A DNA stretch of 64,000 nucleotides, taken from positions 4,030,746-4,094,745 of the forward strand of contig PYIU01000001.1 in NCBI GenBank assembly GCA_003415625.1, in the 5' to 3' direction. The position numbers and the translations under genes were made by a program. Below the pieces are notes generated by a model that worked only from the letters and a program-made list of their open reading frames with translations, did not search any database and was not told where the DNA came from. Origin of the DNA: Aquanectria penicillioides. Its lineage: Eukaryota; Ascomycota; Sordariomycetes; Hypocreales; Nectriaceae. Positions 54,618 through 64,000 of this stretch are shown here, one piece after another (the stretch's first letter is position 1; each line of letters opens with the position of its first letter).

Positions 54618-55586
54618 TCACAGCGTTGCCTCGAGGTCCATTGCCTCCTGGAACCCGCGAACGATGACGTCCAACTCCTTGGGCGATGGTCCGACACACG
54701 GCCTGCGCGGCTCGCCACCGTAGCCCGCAAAGTGGCCCAATGCGGCCTTGACGCCGACGAAGCCCGTCTTGATGGCTGTCCAGTCCGCCTTGGCCACGAG
54801 AGCCTGCAACTGTCGGGCCTCGCGCCACTTACCCTCATCGGCCAGCTCCATGATGCGGACACACGCCTTGGGGCACAGGTTGGCAAGACCCGAGATGGTT
54901 CCGTTGGCGCCCACGGCGTGGCCCTGCAGGATGAAATCGGCGCTGCCGCCGGCGACGAAGAAGCCCTCGGGGCAGTCAGCCACAATGCGCGCCAGCTTTC
55001 CAGTGTTGCCACACGTGAGCTTGACACCCAAGACGTTGGGGTGCTTTGCGATCTCGAGGATCGTATCGGAGCTGAGATCGCGGCCCGCAGCGGCACCAGG
55101 GAAGTTGTAAACCAGCAGGGGGATAGGGCTCTTGTCTGCCACGTCGTAAAAGTGCTGCACAACTAGCGCATCGGGGAGGAGGCCGCCGTAGTAGCTTGGA
55201 GGAAGCACGAGAGCGTGAGTGGCACCGGCCCTACCGGCGTCGACGCACAGCTGTGTAGTCTCCTTGGTGCTCTGGGCACCGCAGCCAGCAATGAGAGGGA
55301 CCTTGGAGTCACTGCCTTCATGGAGGATAGTGTCTCGGGCGATTCGGATGATGGCTGTTCGCTCTTCGTGGGAAAGATGGGCGCATTCGCCGTTAGAACC
55401 GTGCACAACGATGCCAGCAACCCCAGAGTTGAGGAGCTTGATGACATGCTTCTCGAGCGCTGCGGTGTCAACCTCGTCGTCTGAGTTGAAGAAGGCAACA
55501 GTAGGGACGTAAACGCCGTCACCAAGTCGCAATTGTTCCGCCTTGGGAGAGCCCATCATGGGAGAAGTGATGATTGTGGCCGGCAT
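54618..55586 (-). CDS. DapA-family aldolase (dihydrodipicolinate synthase / 2-oxo-acid aldolase)
   Basis: Class I aldolase of the DHDPS/NAL superfamily, 322 residues, one exon. The start reads MPATIITSPMMGS, then GVYVPTVAFFNSDDEVDTA and GSNGECAHLS (the G-x-x-GE motif of the family). The Tyr of the catalytic triad is in LLVYNFPGAA, and the Schiff-base Lys is in VLGVKLTCGN. The phosphate-poor carboxylate-binding loop GSADFILQGHAVGANGTISG follows. Fungi lack the lysine-DAP pathway, so this is more likely a 4-hydroxy-2-oxoglutarate aldolase or an L-threo-3-deoxy-hexulosonate aldolase of galacturonate catabolism. The sequence alone does not decide. No neighbouring sugar-acid genes are seen. The upstream region carries a 22-G run. 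Confidence 0.88.
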   Translation of the reverse strand: MPATIITSPMMGSPKAEQLRLGDGVYVPTVAFFNSDDEVDTAALEKHVIKLLNSGVAGIVVHGSNGECAHLSHEERTAIIRIARDTILHEGSDSKVPLIAGCGAQSTKETTQLCVDAGRAGATHALVLPPSYYGGLLPDALVVQHFYDVADKSPIPLLVYNFPGAAAGRDLSSDTILEIAKHPNVLGVKLTCGNTGKLARIVADCPEGFFVAGGSADFILQGHAVGANGTISGLANLCPKACVRIMELADEGKWREARQLQALVAKADWTAIKTGFVGVKAALGHFAGYGGEPRRPCVGPSPKELDVIVRGFQEAMDLEATL

Positions 55587-57819
55587 GGAGGATGTCTAAG
55601 CAGGAGTATTGGGGTTGAAGTTTTTGATGTCGTGTAAGTCAAAGCTGAGGAAAGGAGCCTGTCTTATATCTAGATAAGATATGCAAGTTCTAAACACAAC
55701 AGCGCAAATATGAGATAGATGAAAGTAGAATGGGGAGTAACAACCTCCAGGTGGTCGGCGTCAGCTGCTCTTTTATATCCCAACGAGCACCAAGAAGGGG
55801 GGGGGGGGGGGGGGGGGGAGCCCTCCTCATGAGGCTTGGGTGCACAAGCTTTCATTCATGGCCCAAGCGTCATCTCCTCAGCAGATGAATGCTCACACGA
55901 GAGAGCGTGGGGGTTAGCTGGGGTTGGCTGGGGTCAGGATCTTCAAACCATGGATCCAGCGGGTCCTCCGGCCGAGAGAGCCCGGGCCGGCAGCGACTAC
56001 GGAAAGCGGCTCGACCGAGAGCGCGAGAGAAAAGGAGAGGTCAGGCTCTGGGCGAAGAGGGAGAGACAAGAAACAGCACATCTCCGCGACGAGCGTCATG
56101 ATGAGGCGGTGGGGGCCGCAAAAACTGGAGTTATCGCCTGTTGCAGGTTGAAAAAAAGGAAGGTCGAGACAGAGCCAGGATGCCGGGTATCATGCAGCCT
56201 CTCAGCAGACAAAGTGCAACGTGAGGGCGTCGGAGACAACCAAGGGAGGGCAGCACACTCATCAAAGGCAGTGCTCTGCGTAAACGTCGAAGCAGGTACC
56301 ATCAGCGATCTTGGTCGTCTGATCTCCGCCATTGGAAGGGATGGGACGCCATGAGCTGAGATTGGCCAGGCCCCCCGGGCAACCATCACATCTCGGGTCA
56401 ACACTATGGACGTCTTGGGGAAAAACCACACACAAAACTAGTACATAGCTGAAGCAGGCGGCGCCTGGGAGCATGCGCCGCACACAAACAAGAGGACACA
56501 TCGCTCGCTAGTTCAAGGAGTCGAAGCTCAAAGAGGCAAATAAGGAGGCAACGAAAGGCAACGTGACCCCCACGCGCTCCTCACCTCCAGACTTCCTGGA
56601 CAAAGCTTCTGACAAGATGCTCCAAAGTCGGTGCCAGGATCCTCCATTATCCAATGGCGGTCACGAATTGACAGGTCGGCTGCCCTTTTGGCTGCCTTGG
56701 CGAGCTGTGTAACCTTAAGCTTCAATGCCTGCTCATCGCCGAGAGGGCTTTGGCTTAGCGCCCCAGGCGTCTGGGTCAGCCAGCCCTTTTTGGAGCACGG
56801 CGGTTGGTCGAAGATGGGGAGCCAGGCGGATGGCGAAATTTGTGGGCGAGCGTGGGGGGGGGGGAGAGGAGGGGAAGACCAAAAAAAAATCCTGGTCGTC
56901 GCTGGCAGCCGGTGCAAACGAGTTTGGCGATGAATCATGACGATGATGATGGGATGGCGCTTCGCCACTTTGGCCTGAGACACTGGAGGGGTTGGAAAGG
57001 GGGGCCAGACGACCTCTAGCTGAAGGAGGGGCGTCGGAACCAGCAATTCCAGGATCTTCAGGAGAAGCACAATTGGAAATAGTGACGGATCAATTCGATG
57101 CATCAGCACCTGTTGTGCGTGCAGGCCAACCCAGGAAAAAAGATACTTTCCGCTAACCCGTCAATCCCAAGGATGTCTCGCTGATGGATGCCTCCTGTCA
57201 TCCAGTCCATGACAGGAATCAGCACCAGCGCCTTGGGGAGTCAGTGCGGATAGTGCAGGCCAGTTTCCTCACGTGCAACAGCGGCGTGGGGGTTTGTTTT
57301 CGCTGGTGCGAGTCTGGTGATGCTTCGGCGTTAGGCGGGGCCCTAGCATGCATTCCCCGGCCTCTGCAATCCGGCGATGGCCGTGTCCCGGCGGTCAGTG
57401 GCTGTTGAAACAGCACATGTTGTGCAATAATGAATGCTGCGCAATTGATGGCTGTTGACAACGCAGTGGGGCCATGTGGTACGTGGTGCTTGCAAATGGG
57501 AATGCCCTCAGAGGTTGAAGCAACGACCTCAAAGTCTTAAAAGTGCCGCTCTGCTTGGAAAGGAGAAGTTGGTTGAAAATTCGTACGAGGGGGGGGGGGT
57601 ACGAAGCTATGACTACACGGCCCCAGCCTCTTCGAGAGAGCCAGGAAGCTTGATAATAAACAACAGTACATCCGTGGCACACAACTACTGCACACCATAC
57701 GTATCAACACTTTATCAGGCGGCTATCTCGATTAGCCATCCCAAGCCTGCTTTCGCGAGTGCACGGTTCCCCGACCTCAGCTGGGGTACATGCATGTTCG
57801 TTTCCAGATCCTTCAGACC
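55587..57819. other. gene-poor spacer with three poly-G tracts
   Basis: 2.2 kb between two minus-strand genes. Contains G homopolymers at 55797-55818 (22), 56854-56864 (11) and 57589-57599 (11) on the plus strand. A 193-codon minus frame (56528-57109) is compositionally odd (Pro/Leu-rich) and probably not a gene. Confidence 0.45.
55797..55818 (+). repeat. 22-bp poly-G tract
   Basis: Uninterrupted run of 22 G, about 210 bp upstream of the aldolase start (C run on the coding strand). Confidence 0.95.
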
Positions 57820-58943
57820 CTAAAATCGTCCGCCGAGCCGGGTTTTCCAAGCCAGATACCCGGCATACCCCACGAGTCCAGTCAGCGCCAGTCTTCCGAC
57901 GGCGCTCAGTAGGTTCTGGTTAGCTCTTCGAGTACTCCTGTCCATCATCTTGACCGATTGGCCCTTGAACATTGCCCGGTCATTGAGTCGAGGAAAAGGG
58001 GCTTCGACCAGCTCTCCTGTGGCCTCATCCTTGACCATGGGCACGGGCACTTCCAGGAAGTCGCAGATAGGCCCCCATCCCTCGGTGATGGTATATTCGA
58101 TGCGACGATCCTCGGGGATCTTCTCGCGGAACTCGTCGTACTGGGACCGGAACCACGCCAATGCCTTGTCCTTTTCCTTACCGTGATCATACTTAAGCAC
58201 ATTCGCCCTCAATGACTTGCTGTAGGCAAACATGTGGCCGACGTGGTCGTCAAAGAAGAGGCAGTAAAGCATGTTGAGTATGTGCCCCACGGTCTGAGGC
58301 TTGGTGAGCGGGTAGATGCTGTTCAGGACGCTCTCGTACCACTTCTCGGGATCGCGGTTCAGGATGATGACCTTGGCCTCCGGGTAGGCCGCGGCGAGTT
58401 CGGCGCCGAAGAATGCGGCGGGAGCATCGCACACGGCCTGGCAGCGGCCGAGAACACGGTCCCAATCCGCCCGGGTGAAGGTCCCCTTGCCGGCGTATTT
58501 GGCCTCAAAGGCACGGATCCATTCGCTGGAGTCGGATGGGTTCTCTACCATCGTATGCATGTGATAGCAGTCATGGAAACCTAGTTGCCACAAGGCACTA
58601 CGGATGCCTGCAAAGATGCGTGGGATAAGGAGTCAGCCTGCTGTGAACTGCTTAATCTGGCGACCTGTGCCGCGAAAGCCCAACTGTGAGAGGGATAGGC
58701 CCATCTCAATCCATCTGATCGATTGCGTGATGCAGGGGACAGCCCCGAGCACCAGGTACCACAACAATGAATGGACCGTCGTCGGCTATCTGCACGCACA
58801 TGTCCTGGAAAGGGACGCAACCTACTCAGAGTCCCTGTACGATGGACGCCACAGACGATGACGCGCATGGGGACAGTGCGATCCGGGAGCACAACGCCCT
58901 GAGACCCTTCCTTGGAAGCGGATTCGGGAGCCATTTGCGACAA
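57820..58943 (-). CDS. Sulfotransfer_4 family P-loop protein
   Basis: Sulfotransferase-like protein of 301 residues. Exons are 58943-58826 and 58607-57820. Exon 1 carries the 5'-phosphosulfate-binding loop as VIVCGVHRTGTL, and the splice continues SIRSALWQLGFHDCYHM, the classic family start (G-x-x-R-TGT-x-S ... AL-x-x-LG-x-x-x-YHM). Exon 2 has CDAPAAFFGAELAAAYPEAK, then VIILNRDPEKWYESV, which contains the 3'-phosphate-binding region. The C-terminus is a single hydrophobic helix (GRLALTGLVGYAGYLAW) followed by basic residues, suggesting a membrane anchor. PF17784 members are common in fungi and some sit in biosynthetic clusters. Substrates are mostly unknown. The intron is 218 nt, longer than others here. 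Confidence 0.87.
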
Positions 58944-61118
58944 GCTGACGGCAGCGCGATTGATGACGGAGTGTTGAGTGGGTGGTCTGTGGTTATACGA
59001 GGTGGGTGATAAGGCACGAAGTGTTGGGGTGGGTGGCGGCTATCTCCTAGGCGCCAATTACAATTCCAATTCCCACCACAGCGGCGAGTTTATCTGAGCT
59101 GAGAGAGCGTGTTTGCTGACACTCGCATCCAGATGGCAGATCCTCGACTTTTGACTTGTGGTTTGCGTCCTTTTCTGCCACAGCTTTGCTTAAGATGTGG
59201 TGCGATGCTGCAAGGTTATGTTTTTGTTGACACTGGGCCCGGAGTCCGAGAAACCCGCGTTTGCGTGAGGAAGAGACGCGACGAGGCGACGAGAGCCGCC
59301 GCGCCGCCGCCGCACACTACTAGCCACATTGCCTACCCAATTCCTAACAACATGTGCGTTGCTTGTTGCGGTGCTCCGGGAACGGCAATTGAACAGAGCT
59401 GTGGTAAGGTTTGTGCCCTGATCCTACAGTGGATCGAGAGCGATGCAACCACTAAAGAAATAGCTTGCCGGAAGTTCGCATCCGCGATTTTAGGGACCAC
59501 CCTAGAAGGTTTTAGTGGATAGTCGGAGATGCCGGGCCGCGTGGATATGGCTTCCAGGCTAGGATTCTTGCCAGCCGGACCCTGCAGGTAGCTAACTAAT
59601 TCAATTGAGGAAAACCGAGCTGGCTAGGTCCCATTGGAATCAAGAATAGCAACACGACTACGTACAGTAGACTTATCAAACGCAAGGGTCAAGCGATAGA
59701 AGGGGAGGAGAAGAAAAATTCAACCGTCTGACGAATGCGAGCTCAGGGCAGTGCATCTCATGCACTCCCCCCTCCCAATTACGCGTCAGAATGATGCACG
59801 AGGAACCGCCAAGATAGCACAGCACATGTGCACACAAGGAAACGCCCTTGCAAATCCTCAAGAACCCACTGCGAAACTCGCGCCGTCGTGGTCGTTGTTA
59901 GGCTTCGGCTCTGATCATCTCATGTTGGCTGCACCTTGAGAGCCGCCATCACGTCCCGAAATGGAAACGGCAAGCGCAAATCGGAAATCGCTTAGGCAGA
60001 GATGATGTGCTGTATAGTGGGGAGTCAGAAGCGCTGCATCGTTGAGCTCTCCACTATAGGCTAGAAATCAACTGGGCCAAAGGGAGTATCCCGTTCATCA
60101 GGTCTTCAATTTGTGCCATGAGCCTACAGCTGGACTGAAGTTCTGAACGTGGGACTATTAGTGTCGGAGCTCCTCTAGCCTCACGGGCCACCCACGAGCC
60201 AAAACCAAGACGGTAGGAGCAGAAACACAGGGAGCTTCTAGAGAGGTAGGACCCTGAAGCACAGGGCAACGCCAGGCACGTGGCTCTTCAGTAGGTGATG
60301 ATGGGTGCCGGTGGCGGTGGCGCCCCCTGACAGGCAGAGTCACAGACACCCACTGTGACGAACCCACTTAAAAAAAAAAACAGGAACTCCCACCCATTGT
60401 TTGAGTCCTCCCAGCGAGATCGGCATAGAAACAGCTTACAAGTCAGGAAATCTCAACTTGTCTTTGAATCTATACACACCTCACCCACTCAATTATCAAG
60501 ACACACCCTCACCCACTCGCTCATCCGAAATCCGAGTCATCCAAACGTCAAACCGTATCCGGGCCAATCCCAGGCCAGAGACAAGCCTGAAGCAAAAACA
60601 CTCAGTCGGCAAAAGCAACTCGGTCCCGTCCCGTGCATACATAGTATGAGTTTGCGATGGCTCACGGGCGCAACCCTATCAATAGCTCAGTGATGATATC
60701 AAGATAGCAACACTGCCAGGCGAAACTTAGCAAACCGAGTACGGTAGCTACCCAATAGTTCCCGCTCTCAGCCCTGTTCCCTCTCTCCTCAGAACCCTCA
60801 CTCGTATCCAAACTATGGCAGGCATGCTATCTCGGTCCTCTTTCGGCGACCCACCAACGCTTATCGTCATTGTGCCCAAGCACCACATCGCTCCGCGAGG
60901 CCCATTTTTGTTCTCGCCCCAGAGGTCCAAGGGCAAAATGTCGTTCTCTGGGTCCTCCCGCCCATCAGTCACCGCCATGAGGAATCTTCATTTTACCCCT
61001 TGGGCTCCCACCGAGCATTGCCCTGAGAGACATCGTCTCGGGGCATCTCCTTCACTTCCTCAACCTTCTCTAGACCTTCAGTGACAGACATATTGCGGCA
61101 GCCATCAGCCGTGACAAC
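58944..61118. other. divergent gene-poor region
   Basis: 2.2 kb between the sulfotransferase (-) and the PRM10-like gene (+). Frames at 59109-59522 and 60355-60693 have no domain. An A run lies at about 60370-60380. The right end is the leader of the PRM10-like gene and contains short upstream frames (60815-61084). Confidence 0.45.
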
Positions 61119-63806
61119 ATGTCAGCCGAGCAAGACGACAGCAATAGGCCTAGTGAGGTCCCCACGCCTATCCGCAAGGAGAAGAAGAGGGTAGGCTTCC
61201 ACCCCAACGGTGACAGCCCGGGAACTGGAGCCACCACGTCGAGACCGAGAAGCTATTTCGAACAGGACGAGAGCGTCCTCTCACCCAGTGCCTCTCCTAA
61301 ACTGGCTTTTGGGAAAACACCTCCAGGAGCCCCAGACGCGGTTGAGTTGAGCATTGCCTTGACTAAAATCTTGACTGCAGAGAAGGAGATCGAGCTCAAA
61401 GACCAGGAAAAGCTTGCACCTGCACCTGCCACCCCAGACACCCTGGGCCCAAAACGTCCCAGACCAGCTCTGAGGCGGAATACCAGCTATGACGCCCCCG
61501 AGGAACGGCAGAAGGCCGACCTAGCGGAGTCCAAGACCACCCAGCGCCAACTCAAATCCATGACGAATGCTCGCCAAAGGGCAAATCGCCTAGCAGTATC
61601 CGTAGGTAGCTATTCGGCTCCAAGATCGCGACGGAACTCGGATGATGGTTTCCAAACACCGCCGTCATTCCAACCTTTGATCGACTCAGATGACGATGAG
61701 ACAGTGGTGCCGTCAAAGACCACGGGTATCTATGATGGAGGCAACGCCAATCTACACCAGAGGGTGCCCAGAACCAGCTCCGATGCGTGGAGGAACCACA
61801 CCCTCGCGGAGAACTTGGTCAAGTCTCACATGAAGAAGGGGAAGAAGGACTTATTCGTTCACAAGCGCCACGGCACCACCTCCGGGACTGCGACACCCGT
61901 GCTTCAGCAAGCCTACGCCCATGACTACGTTCCAAGACCTGCTAAGTATCGTGGCGGCATCCTTTCCTCTCTTCTGAAGCTCTATCATGATGATAAGCCG
62001 GGCGCCTCAACGAGTGGGCAAAGCACACCTAATACGCCCGGGACTCCTCACTTATCACCTCGCCCTTCGCCCCCGACCTCTCGACCAACATCGTCTATCG
62101 GGACTCCACGATCGCGGCCGAGTAGTGGCTTGTTCAACTATCCCCGGTCTCGAAACTCAACCTCCTCTTTAGCTCTCACTGAGCTTATGAAATCATCCTC
62201 CATGTTTGCCGTTCCAGGATCTACCGAGATCTCCGACCACTGGGCTGAGAAGCTCAAACGTGAGCGAGCACCTTCAACCAAGAAGCGTGATCAAATTCGA
62301 ATCACTGTTCACATCGCTGGCATTCTATCGCGGCATCGCTACCTCCTAAAGCTATGCCGGGCCCTCATGCTCTACGGTGCCCCGACGCACCGGCTTGAGG
62401 AGTACATGACCATGTCCTCCCGAGTCCTCGAGATCGAAAGTCAATTCTTGTACATCCCGGGTTGCATGATCATCAGTTTCGATGACAGCACAACCCACAC
62501 CACCGAGATGGAGCTCGTCCGAGTGATCCAGGGCATTGATCTGGGTCGCCTGCGCGACGTTCACAACATCTACAAGGACGTTGTACATGACAAATTGGGC
62601 GTGGAGGAGGCGACAAAACGTCTGGATGAAGTCATGAAACGGCCTGACAAATTCAATACTTGGATACGGGTGTTCTTGTACGGCGTCGCTTCGGCTTGCG
62701 TCGCCCCGTTTGCGTTTCAAGGGCGCTTCATTGACTTGCCCATTGCCTTCCTGCTTGGATGCATCGTTGGCATCCTACAGTTGGTCCTTGCTCCAAGCAA
62801 TGAACTATACGCCCACGTCTTTGAGGTTACAGCAGCAGTTATCACGTCATTTATCGCCCGCGGCTTTGGTTCCATAAATGGTGGTAACCTTTTCTGCTTC
62901 AGCGCCCTGGCTCAGAGTAGTATCGCTCTCATTCTCCCCGGATACATGGTCCTCTGCAGTTCTCTGGAACTACAAAGCTACAACATTGTCGCCGGTAGCG
63001 TGCGTATGGTGCACGCTCTGATCTATACGCTATTCCTAGGATACGGCATTACCATTGGCACATCCCTCTACGGCATGATGGATGAGCAGGCAACTAGTCG
63101 TACTACTTGCTCCGATCCTCTCTCTCGTGGGTGGTACTTCTTGTTCGTCCCGGCTTTCACGTTGTGTCTCTGCCTCATCAATCAGTCCAAGTGGAGGCAG
63201 ACCCCAGTCATGCTCACAATTTCCCTCGCGGGCTTCTGTGTCAACAGCTACACCAGCGTGTACTTTCAGGCGAACAGCCAAATATCCAACATGCTAGGTG
63301 CCTTGACTGTCGGGATCTTGTCCAACTTGTACTCTCGACTTGGAAGACATGTGGAAAACGCATGGTTGGATACGGTAGATTGGTGGAATTTCGCTGTTCG
63401 ACCTAGGCTGTTCCGGAAAAAGAGGCCCACGGATGCATGGTCTCCTCCATCCATCCCTGACCCTGAGGCCAATTCCACCACCACCGAACAGCCTGAGAAA
63501 AAGCCACGCAAGGTCGGCTACAGCCTTGCGGCAGCCGCTATGCTCCCTGCCATTTTCGTCCAAGTCCCATCTGGTTTGGCTGCCAGTGGTTCGCTCCTCG
63601 CTAGTATTACATCTGCAGACGAGCTGACCAGAAACTCGACCTCCTCTTCGACCAACTCTGGAAATTTAGCTACTCTTGACGGAACACCCTTCAACGTCTT
63701 ACTCAAGGTTATTCAAGTTGCCATTGGAATTAGCGTGGGTTTGTTCATGAGCGCCTTAATCGTCTACCCGCTTGGCAAGAGGAGGAGTGGTCTATTCAGC
63801 TTTTAA
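61119..63806 (+). CDS. PRM10/ThrE-like membrane transporter
   Basis: Protein of 895 residues in one exon. Residues 1 to about 380 are polar, Ser/Pro-rich and probably disordered (SEVPTPIRKEKKRVGFHPNG, SGQSTPNTPGTPHLSPRPSP). The conserved DUF1212/ThrE domain begins near residue 390: ILSRHRYLLKLCRALMLYGA, then PTHRLEEYM, then FLYIPGCMIISFDD. About ten membrane helices follow (for example IAFLLGCIVGILQLVLAP, NGGNLFCFSALAQSSIALIL, AGFCVNSYTSVYFQ). A short loop and a last helix (VIQVAIGISVGLFMSALIVY) end the protein. Yeast Prm10 and related fungal proteins have this layout. The bacterial ThrE relatives export threonine and serine. The transport substrate here is unproven. Intact with a normal stop. 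Confidence 0.92.
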   Translation: MSAEQDDSNRPSEVPTPIRKEKKRVGFHPNGDSPGTGATTSRPRSYFEQDESVLSPSASPKLAFGKTPPGAPDAVELSIALTKILTAEKEIELKDQEKLAPAPATPDTLGPKRPRPALRRNTSYDAPEERQKADLAESKTTQRQLKSMTNARQRANRLAVSVGSYSAPRSRRNSDDGFQTPPSFQPLIDSDDDETVVPSKTTGIYDGGNANLHQRVPRTSSDAWRNHTLAENLVKSHMKKGKKDLFVHKRHGTTSGTATPVLQQAYAHDYVPRPAKYRGGILSSLLKLYHDDKPGASTSGQSTPNTPGTPHLSPRPSPPTSRPTSSIGTPRSRPSSGLFNYPRSRNSTSSLALTELMKSSSMFAVPGSTEISDHWAEKLKRERAPSTKKRDQIRITVHIAGILSRHRYLLKLCRALMLYGAPTHRLEEYMTMSSRVLEIESQFLYIPGCMIISFDDSTTHTTEMELVRVIQGIDLGRLRDVHNIYKDVVHDKLGVEEATKRLDEVMKRPDKFNTWIRVFLYGVASACVAPFAFQGRFIDLPIAFLLGCIVGILQLVLAPSNELYAHVFEVTAAVITSFIARGFGSINGGNLFCFSALAQSSIALILPGYMVLCSSLELQSYNIVAGSVRMVHALIYTLFLGYGITIGTSLYGMMDEQATSRTTCSDPLSRGWYFLFVPAFTLCLCLINQSKWRQTPVMLTISLAGFCVNSYTSVYFQANSQISNMLGALTVGILSNLYSRLGRHVENAWLDTVDWWNFAVRPRLFRKKRPTDAWSPPSIPDPEANSTTTEQPEKKPRKVGYSLAAAAMLPAIFVQVPSGLAASGSLLASITSADELTRNSTSSSTNSGNLATLDGTPFNVLLKVIQVAIGISVGLFMSALIVYPLGKRRSGLFSF

Positions 63807-64000
63807 GTGCCTAACACATTTATTACAGAGAATCAATTTCAGCTGGAATCAACTAGGCTTCGAGAAACGAAGCAAATCACCTAGGAACAGTGATGTGGCA
63901 TTTACTTGGAATGAGTATTTTGGAATCTTATGAGACATTCATCGTCAACGACGGCCCGAACTGGGACAATATATAATATCAAAAAAAGGTTGCATTGGAA
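63807..64000. other. right edge, 3' flank
   Basis: 3' flank of the PRM10-like gene. Nothing else visible before the window ends. Confidence 0.5.

Noticed and set aside
56528..57109. 193-codon minus-strand open frame
   Set aside because: Pro/Leu-rich, no domain, crosses a G homopolymer, and overlapping frames exist on the other strand; likely chance.
59109..59522. 137-codon Cys-containing plus-strand frame
   Set aside because: Cys spacing fits no zinc-finger or disulfide family and nothing supports a start or intron.
1..64000. UAG reassigned as a sense codon
   Set aside because: TAG terminates intact genes in the window, for example the hydantoinase and the SDR, so the code is standard.
1..64000. 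tRNA genes and telomeric repeats
   Set aside because: No convincing TTCRANNC-type B box with cloverleaf, and no TTAGGG arrays, were seen by eye.

Overview
The window is nuclear DNA of a filamentous ascomycete (Pezizomycotina). A Hypocreales-like sordariomycete fits best, but no rRNA or other marker fixes the genus. The evidence is short 50-95 bp GT-AG introns with CTAAC-type branch sites, fungus-specific families (Zn2Cys6 regulators with fungal_trans domains, a HET-domain protein, a LaeA-like methyltransferase, PRM10/ThrE), and monocistronic genes on both strands. No tRNA, rRNA, CRISPR array or operon was seen.

The left part (about 1-28 kb) looks accessory. Gene spacing is wide and several genes are damaged. 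In order it holds a Mae1-type dicarboxylate transporter (-), a nine-exon LaeA-like methyltransferase (-), a Zn2Cys6 regulator (+), a chimeric relic joining the start of an FAD monooxygenase to the end of a Zn2Cys6 regulator (+), a dihydropyrimidinase/D-hydantoinase whose first intron lacks an AG acceptor (+), an AAAP amino-acid permease (-), a HET protein (-), an SDR oxidoreductase (-), a regulator-like protein without a DNA-binding domain (+), an alpha/beta hydrolase (+), a PI-PLC-like gene cut by one in-frame TAG (+), and a small unknown gene (-). Regulator, oxygenase relic, hydantoinase and permease lie together between 6.3 and 15 kb and may be a decaying catabolic cluster.

The right part (about 29-64 kb) has mostly conserved metabolic genes: ACC deaminase (+), a DsbA/FrnE-like protein (-), an unknown nuclear-looking protein with a frameshift at a C run (+), the divergent vitamin B6 pair PDX1 (-) and PDX2 (+), an ankyrin-repeat protein (-), an MFS sugar transporter (+), an archaemetzincin (+), a MYND-finger protein (+), an M20 peptidase (+), a DapA-family aldolase (-), a Sulfotransfer_4 protein (-) and a PRM10/ThrE-like transporter (+).

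Inside this part, 38.6-44.9 kb is sparse. It holds two genes found only by splicing ORF fragments: an 87-residue probable mitochondrial membrane protein (40362-40693) and a C2H2 zinc-finger gene with an in-frame TAG (41298-42162). It also holds a 664-bp AT-rich element bounded by a perfect 41-bp terminal inverted repeat (43474-44137), which I take to be a MITE-like transposon and the clearest candidate for something undescribed here.

For ten spliced genes I checked that exon lengths sum to whole codons (LaeA-like, hydantoinase, SDR, ACC deaminase, DsbA-like, PDX2, ankyrin, C2H2, sugar transporter, sulfotransferase). The other splice sites are read by eye.
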